Shown piece after piece: positions 18,097 through 26,149 of a DNA stretch of 64,000 nt. The DNA is taken from the NCBI GenBank assembly GCA_002104535.1, contig NBOG01000001.1, forward strand, positions 218,867 through 282,866, written 5' to 3'. The stretch's first letter is position 1. Every line of letters starts with the position of its first letter. The notes beneath the pieces are model-generated. The model had not been told where the DNA came from. It did no database searches and was given only the letters and a program-made list of their open reading frames with translations. Made by a program: the position numbers and the translations under genes. Source of the DNA: Cognaticolwellia sediminilitoris (lineage in GTDB: Bacteria > Pseudomonadota > Gammaproteobacteria > Enterobacterales > Alteromonadaceae).

Positions 18097-19119
18097 GTGC
18101 AAATAACAGCAATTAATTCATTGGCACCACTCTTGTCTAAGTGCGGGCAAAAGTTAGCAAAAACTTGCTTTCTAGTTAGCCCAATTTACTTAACCCTGAC
18201 ATTTTGTTTAGCAATATTTTATAGCAATTTAGCCTTCTCAACTCCTGCATCAAGCGAAATTGAACACTATTCTAAAGATGGTGCCGACACCTGCTTGCAA
18301 TGTCACGACCAAACTTCAAACTTTCCGGTAATGGCCATTTTCAATTCAGCCCATGGCAGTAAGGACAGTAAAAATGCACCGTTTTCAACGACTGGCTTAC
18401 AATGTGAAGCTTGTCATGGCGCAGTGGGTGAGCATGCAGTAAAACGCTTACGTAAAGGTGAGAGTCGCGCGCCGATGATTGCCTTTAGCGCACAAGATAA
18501 CATTGCCGCCGAAGAAAAATCTGCCATTTGTTTATCTTGCCATCAAAAATCTGCAGCAACGCATTGGCAAGGTAGCAGCCATCAAGTCAATAATTTAACT
18601 TGCAATGACTGTCACCAAATTCATGTCAGTGAAGATCCGATATTAACTAAAAGCAATCAGCTTGAGCAATGCGGCCAATGCCATAAAAATGCAAAACTGA
18701 TGGCACACCGTGCTTCAACACATCCATTGCGCAGCGGACAAATGGGCTGTAGCGATTGTCATCAACCCCATGATAGCAATAGTGATAATCTATTAATCGC
18801 CGACACCGTCAATGAAACATGTTTTCAATGTCATGCAGAAAAGCGCGGACCGTTTTTATGGGAACATGAACCCGTCACCGATAGCTGCCTTAATTGCCAT
18901 CAAGCACATGGCAGTAACCAAGCAAATTTATTAACACAACGGGCGCCGTATTTATGTCAAAATTGCCATAGCTCTCAAGGTCACCCAAGTTTTAGTTTTG
19001 GCTCTTCAAACTTACCACAACAATCATCCTCCGCTTTCCTGCTTGGCCGCAGCTGTAATAATTGTCATTCTAAAGTACATGGTTCAAACCATCCTTCTGG
19101 CTCACAGTTGCAACGCTAG
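18097..19119 (+). CDS. mtrA: MtrA/DmsE-family periplasmic decaheme cytochrome
   Basis: A 340-aa secreted cytochrome with ten CXXCH motifs (first CLQCH, last CNNCH), the size and heme count of MtrA/DmsE. MtrA sits inside the MtrB barrel and wires periplasmic electrons to the surface cytochrome. The start is a GTG at 18097, 2 bp after the mtrC stop, which implies translational coupling; it gives an unusually long N-region before the hydrophobic signal segment (YLTLTFCLAIFYSNLAFS). No DMSO-reductase subunit genes follow, which favours MtrA over DmsE. Confidence 0.94.
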   Translation: MQITAINSLAPLLSKCGQKLAKTCFLVSPIYLTLTFCLAIFYSNLAFSTPASSEIEHYSKDGADTCLQCHDQTSNFPVMAIFNSAHGSKDSKNAPFSTTGLQCEACHGAVGEHAVKRLRKGESRAPMIAFSAQDNIAAEEKSAICLSCHQKSAATHWQGSSHQVNNLTCNDCHQIHVSEDPILTKSNQLEQCGQCHKNAKLMAHRASTHPLRSGQMGCSDCHQPHDSNSDNLLIADTVNETCFQCHAEKRGPFLWEHEPVTDSCLNCHQAHGSNQANLLTQRAPYLCQNCHSSQGHPSFSFGSSNLPQQSSSAFLLGRSCNNCHSKVHGSNHPSGSQLQR

Positions 19120-19128
19120 GAGCACATT

Positions 19129-21279
19129 ATGAAGCACTTATCACTGTCGATAATTTCAATATTAACTTTATTAGCTTTCAGTTTGGGAGTCAGCTTTGCT
19201 TATGCGGATGTACCGGTGAATGAAAGTGAAGAACAAAGCATTGCAAGCCCAACTTCATCCTCAGCTTCAACATTAACAGAAGCCAAACCAATTAATGCTG
19301 ATTGGCTATGTGAATATTGCCCAAAGCCCAAAACCTTATCCGGCAATGTACAGGTTAATTTCGGCTATTTGTCTGACGATGTTTATCATTTTGGCCATTA
19401 TTCTGGCATCGAGTCGAACGGCAACTTGTTTTTATCCACTAAGGTTAACTATCTCACCGAACAAGGAAACTATGCCAAATTATTAGTCGATAACGCGGGT
19501 TTAGACTCTTTAAACCTAGCGTCTAAACTCGGCTATTATGGCCACTATCAATTCTCTTTCGCTTATCAAGAAATCCCCCTACGCCAAAACCAGGCATTAT
19601 TAACCCCGTTTCAGCAACAAAATAACACCTTAGTGTTACCCGATAGTTGGCAATATTTAGATCAACGCACCACCCCACTTGAAACCACAACTTGGCGTCA
19701 ATTCAATAGTGGTGTCGATTGGCAAAAGTTAAGCCTCAGTTGGCGTTATTTTACCGATCAGAATCTAGACTATGCCATAAATTATCAAAAACTTAAAAAA
19801 TCAGGCATTGAGCAATCTTCTGCGGCGCAAATATTAAATGCGAGTTACTTACCACTGGTAATAGATGAGCAAACAGAGCAAATAGATGCACAGCTCAACT
19901 ATCAACTTAACGATTTAAGCATTAATTTATCGTATTTTTTATCGCGTTTTAGCAATGAGTATCAATCGATACATTATGAGAATCCATTTTCCAGTTATGT
20001 TGCTGGTGCTGAAATGGCAGAAATTGCTCATGACCCCGATAACCATGCTTATAAAGTCCGGCTTAAGGTAAACTATCAGCTATTGCCAGGTAGTTCTTTA
20101 AAACTATACGCGGCATTTGGACAAATGCGTCAGAACAATAGCCTACTGCCATACTCCAGCAATGCGCTATTACAGCAAAGCTTACCCAATGATAGTTTTG
20201 ACGCGAAAATCGCCACCTCAGATTATGCACTGCGCTTTTATTCTCGCTGGTCTAGCAGTTTATCTTTTAGAGCTAAATATCTATTTAATCAACGCGACAA
20301 TCAAAGTCAGCAATATCTGTTCACGCCAGTGTTTAGTGATACTTACTTCGCACAGCCACAACAGAACACGCTGTATGACACGAAGAAGGAACAGTTGTCT
20401 TTGACAACCTTTTGGCGATTTTTACCTAGCCAACAGGCTAGCATCGAGTTCAGTAAAAGCTCAAAAACCGAACATGGCATCAGCAAACATAAAACTAACA
20501 ATCATGGCGTGACCGGCTCATTATTGCTACAAAGTGAAGCGGGCGTACAATTAACCATTCGCGCCAGTCACTTTAATCGCGACGCAGATTTGCCGATGCG
20601 CTTAAGTACACAACTAAGCGATGAAAATCCCTTATTACAGCGCTATAACCTTGCCGCACGCGTACAAAACAAACTCAGTTTGCAAGTGGGTAAAGCGTTA
20701 AACGAGCAACTTTACGCCAGTGTCTCTGGCGCCTTAAGTAAACAAAACTATCAGGCATCTTCTCTAGGCTTACAGCATAATCATAACTACCATTATGGTG
20801 CTGATCTCAGTTGGCAAGTTAGTGAAAAAACTACACTTAGTACTTATTACCAAATCGAAGAGATCACATCTCAAGCCAAAGCTAGTGATAATGAAGCCTT
20901 GTGGACTAATGATACTAAGGAGCAAGTCGATAGTTTTGGCTTGACCCTTGATATCAAAGAATGGCTAGATGAAAAATTCGCGTTATCTCTGCAGGCCATT
21001 ATCTCTGATGGCTCAAGTGCAACAACAATAAGCACTCCAAGCCAAGATAAATTGCCTGAAGTAAACAGTGTTTGGCAGCAATTTAACCTTAAGTTTAGTT
21101 ATCAAATTAATCCGCAAATACAAGCCCAGTTACAATATCAACACCAGCGTTTAGAGAACGATGACTTTGCCGTTGACTATGTGGACGTTAATACCGTCGA
21201 TAATTTATTAACCTTTGGCGCGGTTAGTCATCATTATCAAGTTAATTATTTTGTCTTGGGCTTAACATACCAATTTTAA
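19129..21279 (+). CDS. mtrB: MtrB/PioB-family decaheme-associated outer-membrane protein
   Basis: A 716-aa outer-membrane beta-barrel that sheaths the decaheme MtrA and holds MtrC at the surface. It has a signal peptide (cleavage near SFAYA), then the diagnostic CxxC pair soon after the mature N-terminus (WLCEYCPKP), many alternating aromatic/polar beta strands, and a C-terminal barrel signature ending in Phe (LGLTYQF). AGGAGC precedes the ATG at 19129, 9 bp after mtrA. Order mtrC-mtrA-mtrB matches the Shewanella system. Confidence 0.95.
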   Translation: MKHLSLSIISILTLLAFSLGVSFAYADVPVNESEEQSIASPTSSSASTLTEAKPINADWLCEYCPKPKTLSGNVQVNFGYLSDDVYHFGHYSGIESNGNLFLSTKVNYLTEQGNYAKLLVDNAGLDSLNLASKLGYYGHYQFSFAYQEIPLRQNQALLTPFQQQNNTLVLPDSWQYLDQRTTPLETTTWRQFNSGVDWQKLSLSWRYFTDQNLDYAINYQKLKKSGIEQSSAAQILNASYLPLVIDEQTEQIDAQLNYQLNDLSINLSYFLSRFSNEYQSIHYENPFSSYVAGAEMAEIAHDPDNHAYKVRLKVNYQLLPGSSLKLYAAFGQMRQNNSLLPYSSNALLQQSLPNDSFDAKIATSDYALRFYSRWSSSLSFRAKYLFNQRDNQSQQYLFTPVFSDTYFAQPQQNTLYDTKKEQLSLTTFWRFLPSQQASIEFSKSSKTEHGISKHKTNNHGVTGSLLLQSEAGVQLTIRASHFNRDADLPMRLSTQLSDENPLLQRYNLAARVQNKLSLQVGKALNEQLYASVSGALSKQNYQASSLGLQHNHNYHYGADLSWQVSEKTTLSTYYQIEEITSQAKASDNEALWTNDTKEQVDSFGLTLDIKEWLDEKFALSLQAIISDGSSATTISTPSQDKLPEVNSVWQQFNLKFSYQINPQIQAQLQYQHQRLENDDFAVDYVDVNTVDNLLTFGAVSHHYQVNYFVLGLTYQF

Positions 21280-21346
21280 CTCTTTGCCATGCTGAGCTTA
21301 GCCAGTATGACAAAGTATGTTTATCTAATATTGAGGAGTTCTATCG

Positions 21347-21973
21347 ATGAATCAGAAAAAAATGAATAAGAAAGCCTTAGCGTTACTCATGTTTTTACCA
21401 CTAGTCAGTAGTGTTTTTTGTAGTGCATCAACGCCAGCAAAATATATTACCGACTGTATGGATTGTCATGGGAAGGAAGGCTTTAACCCAGAAGCCGATA
21501 TGCCAACCATCGCAGGGGCTTCCTCTGCGTATATCGAAGCGACCTTATTTGCTTACAAAGATGACGTTCGACCGGCAGTAACCTCAAGCTATCGCTTTGG
21601 TGATACCAGTAAACCGGCAACCGACATGAAAAAAATTGTTGATGGATTAACCGATAGTCAAATTGCAGAAATCGCTAACTTTTATGCTAAAAAGCCATTT
21701 ATTACTGCGAAACAAGCCTTTGAACAAGCATTAGTGGCTAAAGGTAAAAGCGTCCATGAAAGCAAGTGTAAACGATGTCACAACGATGGCGGCAGTGATC
21801 CCGACGATGACTCTGGCATTTTGGCGGGGCAGCATAGCTTTTATTTACAGCAATCAATAAAACATTATCTTGACGGTAGCCGTGAAATGGACAAGAAAAT
21901 GCGCCAAATGACTGAGCAATTAAAGGCTGGAGATTGGGATGCCTTAATTGCTTATTACGCCAGCCAACAATAA
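21347..21973 (+). CDS. Periplasmic diheme c-type cytochrome (c4-like)
   Basis: A 208-aa secreted protein with two heme-binding sites (CMDCH near residue 39, CKRCH near 143), each heading a class I cytochrome c fold, as in cytochrome c4. A signal peptide ends near VFCSAS. With a GAGGAG-like site upstream of the ATG it lies 67 bp after mtrB and 16 bp before the tetraheme gene. It could shuttle electrons between the inner-membrane quinol dehydrogenase and MtrA; the canonical Shewanella locus uses other periplasmic carriers, so this role is inferred from position. Confidence 0.9.
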   Translation: MNQKKMNKKALALLMFLPLVSSVFCSASTPAKYITDCMDCHGKEGFNPEADMPTIAGASSAYIEATLFAYKDDVRPAVTSSYRFGDTSKPATDMKKIVDGLTDSQIAEIANFYAKKPFITAKQAFEQALVAKGKSVHESKCKRCHNDGGSDPDDDSGILAGQHSFYLQQSIKHYLDGSREMDKKMRQMTEQLKAGDWDALIAYYASQQ

Positions 21974-21989
21974 TGCAGAGGACAAGAAA

Positions 21990-22547
21990 ATGAACTGGAA
22001 AGGATTATGGATACCAAGTAAAAAATGGTGGTTGTTTGGCTTACCGATCGGTGCCTTTTTAGCTGCATTATTTGGCGTAATGGCGTGGGGTGCATTTAAT
22101 TGGACCTTAGAGATCACCAATACCGAAGAGTTTTGTATCAGCTGTCATGAAATGCAAGACAACGCTTTCCAAGAATACAAAACCACCATTCATTATCAAA
22201 ACAGAGTCGGCGTTAAAGCCAGCTGTCCTGAATGCCATGTTCCTAAACCTTGGATCCATAAAGTGGTTAGAAAAATAGAAGCCAGCAGGGAAGTCTGGCA
22301 TAAGATGTTAGGCACCATAGACAGTCCGGAAAAATATAACGCCCATCGAGAAAAAATGGCACAACGAGTCTGGGCACAAATGAAAGCGACTGACTCTCGT
22401 GAATGTCGAAATTGTCACGCTTTTGAAACCATGGATTTAGCCGCTCAGTCAAAACGCGCACAAAAGCAACATCAACCCAAGCGCATAGCAGAAAGCGGTG
22501 ACACCTGTATTGATTGCCATAAGGGCATCGCTCATCAGCTGCCCTAG
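21990..22547 (+). CDS. NapC/NirT-family tetraheme quinol dehydrogenase (CymA-like)
   Basis: A 185-aa inner-membrane cytochrome that would oxidise menaquinol and feed the Mtr conduit. Start chosen at ATG 21990 (MNWKGLWIPS), with a GAGGACAAG ribosome site; an open frame extends upstream but overlaps the previous gene. One N-terminal membrane anchor (about 14-36) precedes a periplasmic domain with four CXXCH motifs (CISCH, CPECH, CRNCH, CIDCH), as in CymA. Position at the end of the mtr operon supports a CymA role rather than NapC or NrfH. Confidence 0.92.
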   Translation: MNWKGLWIPSKKWWLFGLPIGAFLAALFGVMAWGAFNWTLEITNTEEFCISCHEMQDNAFQEYKTTIHYQNRVGVKASCPECHVPKPWIHKVVRKIEASREVWHKMLGTIDSPEKYNAHREKMAQRVWAQMKATDSRECRNCHAFETMDLAAQSKRAQKQHQPKRIAESGDTCIDCHKGIAHQLP

Positions 22548-22614
22548 TTTCGTTTAAGGCTAGGTTTACATAATGGTTAAGACTTACCTAATGTGGTCAA
22601 CAGTACCTAGCTCA

Positions 22615-23502
22615 CTAGGCAAGTAAAGACACGGCGAGTAATAGCGGTGTGAGTAAAGCAGCTGCGACGTTCGCCGCCATAAATTGCGGCGCTTGCGCGA
22701 TATTCTCACCATATTTAACCGCCCCGGCTAGCGAAAATAGCGCTAATAAGGCCGGAATTAACGCAATTAAACTTAAGGTCGGCAACTGTTTTTGCTGCAC
22801 CAGTGTGATAACCGCAGCATAAGCTACCAGCATAAACAGGCCATAAACAATATTGCTAGCGGTGATACCAAAAACGATTGGAAAGGTTTTTCTGCCAATC
22901 GCTTTGTCTGCTTGTATATCTGGATACTGATTGAGTAACAATAAATTATTAACCAATAAAAACGGCACTAAGGCAACCCACCAAGCAAGGTTATGATATT
23001 CCCCAGCAAGTACTACATAGGTGCCAACCACCATTAAAAAGCCAAAGCCCAATCCAGCAGAAAGCAAGCACAAAACAGGATTACGATTAAGCCACTGGGT
23101 GTAGGTTAAAATAATCAATACACCTAACAGTCCGATTGGAAAAATAATCATGCCTAGCTTATAGATAAAATAGCCGCCAATGAGCACAGTAGATAATAAG
23201 GTAGCAAGACCGATGATTAGGGTTAACCAAGCCAGCTCAGGGTGCATAGGCAAAGCGCCGCTGCCGCCACTAAACGGTGTTTTCTTGGTTTGTAAATCTA
23301 AGCCACTTTTAAAATCAAAATATTCGTTCAAAGTATTAACACTAATATGAGCCGATAGCGCGCCAACGAGTGCCACTAAGGCTAATTTACAATCGATTTC
23401 CGTAGCGGTAAATATCGCCAACGCCACGCCCAAGCCAACACAAATCGGCGTTAACAGCAAAAATGGCGGACGAAATGTCGCGATAACTTTTGATCTATGC
23501 AT
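22615..23502 (-). CDS. UbiA-family prenyltransferase (possibly MenA-type)
   Basis: A 295-aa membrane protein with about eight to nine helices. The two Asp-rich prenyl-diphosphate/Mg motifs of the UbiA superfamily are present: NEYFDFKSGLD (about 60-70) and NQYPDIQADKAIGRKT (about 191-206). MenA attaches a polyprenyl tail to 1,4-dihydroxy-2-naphthoate; that would fit the adjacent menaquinol-dependent CymA-like gene, with which it converges (67-bp gap). Other quinone or aromatic prenyltransferases are possible. Confidence 0.82.
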   Translation of the reverse strand: MHRSKVIATFRPPFLLLTPICVGLGVALAIFTATEIDCKLALVALVGALSAHISVNTLNEYFDFKSGLDLQTKKTPFSGGSGALPMHPELAWLTLIIGLATLLSTVLIGGYFIYKLGMIIFPIGLLGVLIILTYTQWLNRNPVLCLLSAGLGFGFLMVVGTYVVLAGEYHNLAWWVALVPFLLVNNLLLLNQYPDIQADKAIGRKTFPIVFGITASNIVYGLFMLVAYAAVITLVQQKQLPTLSLIALIPALLALFSLAGAVKYGENIAQAPQFMAANVAAALLTPLLLAVSLLA

Positions 23503-23786
23503 AAGGAATTCCCTTTGGTCGTTTGAGCGCGAACAATTTCGTATTCATTTGATTTATAATTAAAAAGCGAGAAGTTATCGTATTGGCTTTATTAGGTATA
23601 GCCGCAAATAACACTTTCGCCAAGGGTTAATCATCAACAGTGATTAATAATGCTTTAAAGGCATACCCACAAACAAACATTGAGCTGATTTTTCTGATGA
23701 AATACTTTTACATATTGGTGATTGTAGAACAAGCATGACATTGTCTGGTTGAGTCTGCTTTATCCTTTGGTTACACTGGCGCCGCT

Positions 23787-24869
23787 ATGACAAATAAAAC
23801 CACTATATCAGCCAAATCTGCACAAGTATTCAGCGACCAAGTATTATCGTGGTTTCAGTTACAAGGTAGAAAACACTTGCCTTGGCAGCAAGACAAAACA
23901 CCTTATCGCGTTTGGATATCAGAAATTATGCTACAGCAAACGCAAGTAGCTACTGTTATTCCTTACTATTTAAGGTTTATGGAAAGCTTTCCTAACATAA
24001 TCGACTTGGCCAACGCCGATGAAGATACCGTACTGCATCATTGGACCGGCTTAGGTTATTACGCACGAGCGCGAAATTTACACAAAACAGCAAAAGTTAT
24101 TCGCGATGATTACCAAGGGAAATTCCCTGAAAATATTGACGAGGTTATTGCGCTACCTGGAATTGGCCGTTCAACCGCAGGGGCAATATTAAGCTTAGCG
24201 CTCAATAAACATCACCCAATTTTAGACGGTAATGTTAAACGCGTATTAGCTCGCTGTTATAAAGTGCAAGGTCATACGGGCCAAGCTATTTATGAAAAAA
24301 CCTTATGGCCGATCACCGAAGTACTGACACCTAAAGATGGCGTTGCACAATTTAACCAAGCCATGATGGACTTAGGCGCAATGATTTGCACGCGCTCAAA
24401 ACCTAAATGCGACATTTGCCCACTTCAAACCACTTGCTTAGCAAATGCGAGTGACGAGCAAGCAAATTACCCTCAAAAGAAACCTAAAAAAACCATCCCA
24501 GAAAAAAGTACTATTATGGTAATCCCACGAGTTAACCAACAAGTACTGATGGAAAAGCGCCCACCAGCTGGTATTTGGGGCGGATTATGGTGTTTCTTAG
24601 AATTATCAGATATCAGTGAGTTGAGCGATTTATTAACAAAATTAAACTTACGACAAACCACTACCTTCGCCTTAGATAACTTTCGCCATACCTTTAGCCA
24701 CTTTCACCTCGACATAGAAGCTATTGTGGTGGATTGTGAAATGTTACCCGCAAAAGAAATTAGCGAAAATAGCACATTGCAATGGTACAATTTAGCTACA
24801 GTCGCGTCAGTAGGTTTAGCCGCATCGACGAAAAAATTAATCAAACAACTTGAGCAACTACCTGCTTAA
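23787..24869 (+). CDS. mutY: A/G-specific adenine glycosylase MutY
   Basis: A 360-aa glycosylase that removes adenine mispaired with 8-oxoguanine. The catalytic Glu lies in [10 protein letters not shown], the helix-hairpin-helix and catalytic Asp in [12 protein letters not shown] and PILDGNVKR, and the [4Fe-4S] cluster is bound by C-x6-C-x2-C-x5-C ([17 protein letters not shown]). The C-terminal NUDIX-like 8-oxoG recognition domain is complete. yggX follows at 40 bp, a conserved pair. Confidence 0.97.
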   Translation: MTNKTTISAKSAQVFSDQVLSWFQLQGRKHLPWQQDKTPYRVWISEIMLQQTQVATVIPYYLRFMESFPNIIDLANADEDTVLHHWTGLGYYARARNLHKTAKVIRDDYQGKFPENIDEVIALPGIGRSTAGAILSLALNKHHPILDGNVKRVLARCYKVQGHTGQAIYEKTLWPITEVLTPKDGVAQFNQAMMDLGAMICTRSKPKCDICPLQTTCLANASDEQANYPQKKPKKTIPEKSTIMVIPRVNQQVLMEKRPPAGIWGGLWCFLELSDISELSDLLTKLNLRQTTTFALDNFRHTFSHFHLDIEAIVVDCEMLPAKEISENSTLQWYNLATVASVGLAASTKKLIKQLEQLPA

Positions 24870-24909
24870 TTAATATATACATATTTACCTTACAAAAAGA
24901 GAATTTATT

Positions 24910-25182
24910 ATGAGCCGTACCGTTTTTTGCCAAAACTTACAAAAAGAAGCCGAAGGTCTAGGATTTCAACTTTACCCAGGCGAAATAGGCAAACGTATTT
25001 TTGATAATATTTCAAAAGAAGCTTGGGGCCACTGGCAAAAAAAGCAAACCATGTTAATTAACGAAAAAAAAATGAACATGACAAACGCAGATGACCGTGC
25101 ATTTTTAGAATCAGCCATGGTTGCTTACCTTTTTGAAGGTAAAGAGCCAGAAATCGAAGGCTATACCCCAGAAAAGAAATAA
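24910..25182 (+). CDS. yggX: YggX-type Fe(II)-trafficking / oxidative damage protection protein
   Basis: A 90-aa cytoplasmic protein matching YggX along its length ([44 protein letters not shown]-like end). Cys7 is the conserved residue. The family protects Fe-S proteins, including MutY, from oxidation. It follows mutY and precedes the tRNA cluster. Confidence 0.96.
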   Translation: MSRTVFCQNLQKEAEGLGFQLYPGEIGKRIFDNISKEAWGHWQKKQTMLINEKKMNMTNADDRAFLESAMVAYLFEGKEPEIEGYTPEKK

Positions 25183-25334
25183 TTGGATACTTAATCAACA
25201 ACGAAGCAAAGTTACTCATTCGTGCTTAATTAAGAAAAACGTCACAAAAAATTGAAAAACTTCAGCGAAATTGCTCCATAAAAGCACAATCCGTTGAAAA
25301 AAGCGGCAAACGGACATTTATTTAAAAAAAAGGG

Positions 25335-25363
25335 TTGACGGGGTAAACGAAAAACAGTTTAAT
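25335..25363 (+). promoter_or_regulatory. Strong tRNA promoter with GC-rich discriminator
   Basis: TTGACG (25335-25340) and TTTAAT (25358-25363) are 17 bp apart and followed by the GC-rich discriminator ACGCCCCG, typical of stable-RNA promoters under stringent control. It is 66 bp upstream of tRNA-Phe. Confidence 0.8.
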
Positions 25364-25428
25364 ACGCCCCGTCTTCAAGGCACAGCCAAGAAGACAATGT
25401 ACAGGACAATCATTATGGTTGTTAATGT

Positions 25429-25504
25429 GCCTCGATAGCTCAGTCGGTAGAGCAGAGGATTGAAAATCCTCGTGTCCCTGGTTCGATTCCGGGTCGAGGC
25501 ACCA
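25429..25504 (+). tRNA. tRNA-Phe (GAA)
   Basis: A 76-nt cloverleaf: acceptor GCCTCGA pairs with TCGAGGC, D arm contains AGCTCAGTCGGTAGAGC, anticodon loop TTGAAAA reads GAA, T arm has GGTTCGATTCC, and the 3' CCA is encoded. It is first in a two-tRNA unit with tRNA-Thr. Confidence 0.97.
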
Positions 25505-25589
25505 TCTTAGAGTCAACAATTTCCGTCGTTGATTCGGTGCCAAGATAATTAGTTCGTTAGAATATAATTATCGCACACGTTTTTCGTGT

Positions 25590-25665
<76 letters not shown>

Positions 25666-25674
25666 TTCATAACG

Positions 25675-25706
25675 AAGCCTCAACAGCAATGTTGAGGCTT
25701 TTTTAT
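25675..25706 (+). terminator. Intrinsic terminator of the tRNA unit
   Basis: AAGCCTCAAC and GTTGAGGCTT form a 10-bp stem around AGCAAT, followed by T-rich sequence. It begins 10 nt after the tRNA-Thr CCA. Confidence 0.9.
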
Positions 25707-25711
25707 TTGTC

Positions 25712-26006
25712 TAAATAAACTGACACTGATTGAAATCAGTAACTCATTTAAGTTCAGCAGTTCGACTCCGGCACGACTGTATGGATGCAGAAGGTAGAGC
25801 GAAGCAGGATGCCAGAGCCGAGTCCGGCACCATTCATTCCGAAAGAAAGAAACGAAACCTTAACAGCAATGGTAAGGTTTTTATGTACAGGGTGTACGGT
25901 ATAGGCGAGTGCATGGATGCACAGGAGCATGCTTTAGTCTAAAATTTATCTAAATAACAATTGGTTTATCTAAAACTGGCACTGATTGAAATCAGAAACT
26001 CATTTA
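25712..26006 (+). pseudogene. Decayed copies of the tRNA-Thr 3' region
   Basis: The 16 bases CAGTTCGACTCCGGCA of the tRNA-Thr T arm recur at 25758-25773. GGTAGAGC of the D arm recurs at 25793, CCGGCACCATTCAT (acceptor end plus flank) at 25824-25837, and a mutated copy of the terminator with the same ACAGCAAT loop at 25851-25884. A direct repeat containing CTGATTGAAATCAG occurs near 25725 and again near 25981. None folds as a complete tRNA. Most likely these are remains of tandem tRNA copies or of att sites left by an element that used tRNA-Thr. The rest of the stretch to 26149 shows no gene. Confidence 0.65.
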
Positions 26007-26149
26007 GCGGCTGTATTTTCTCCAGCATAGGTAAACTTTCCTCATTAGTTCAACCTTATTGCACCCTTGACATTATTTCTTTTAATCCTGTGAATTTAAT
26101 CTACTTTTTTACTATAGTTACAGTTATCTTCAGTTAATTAAGTACCACT

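Noticed and set aside
18097..19119. DMSO respiration (DmsE) as the role of the decaheme cytochrome
   Set aside because: No molybdenum DMSO reductase genes (dmsAB) accompany it, while an OmcA/MtrC-type cytochrome precedes it, so the metal-reduction type is favoured.
25322..25543. 73-codon open frame opposite tRNA-Phe
   Set aside because: It covers the tRNA promoter and the tRNA itself on the opposite strand; a shadow of the tRNA gene.
25730..25942. 70-codon open frame downstream of the tRNAs
   Set aside because: It runs through the decayed tRNA-Thr fragments and the duplicate terminator, so it is not a protein gene.
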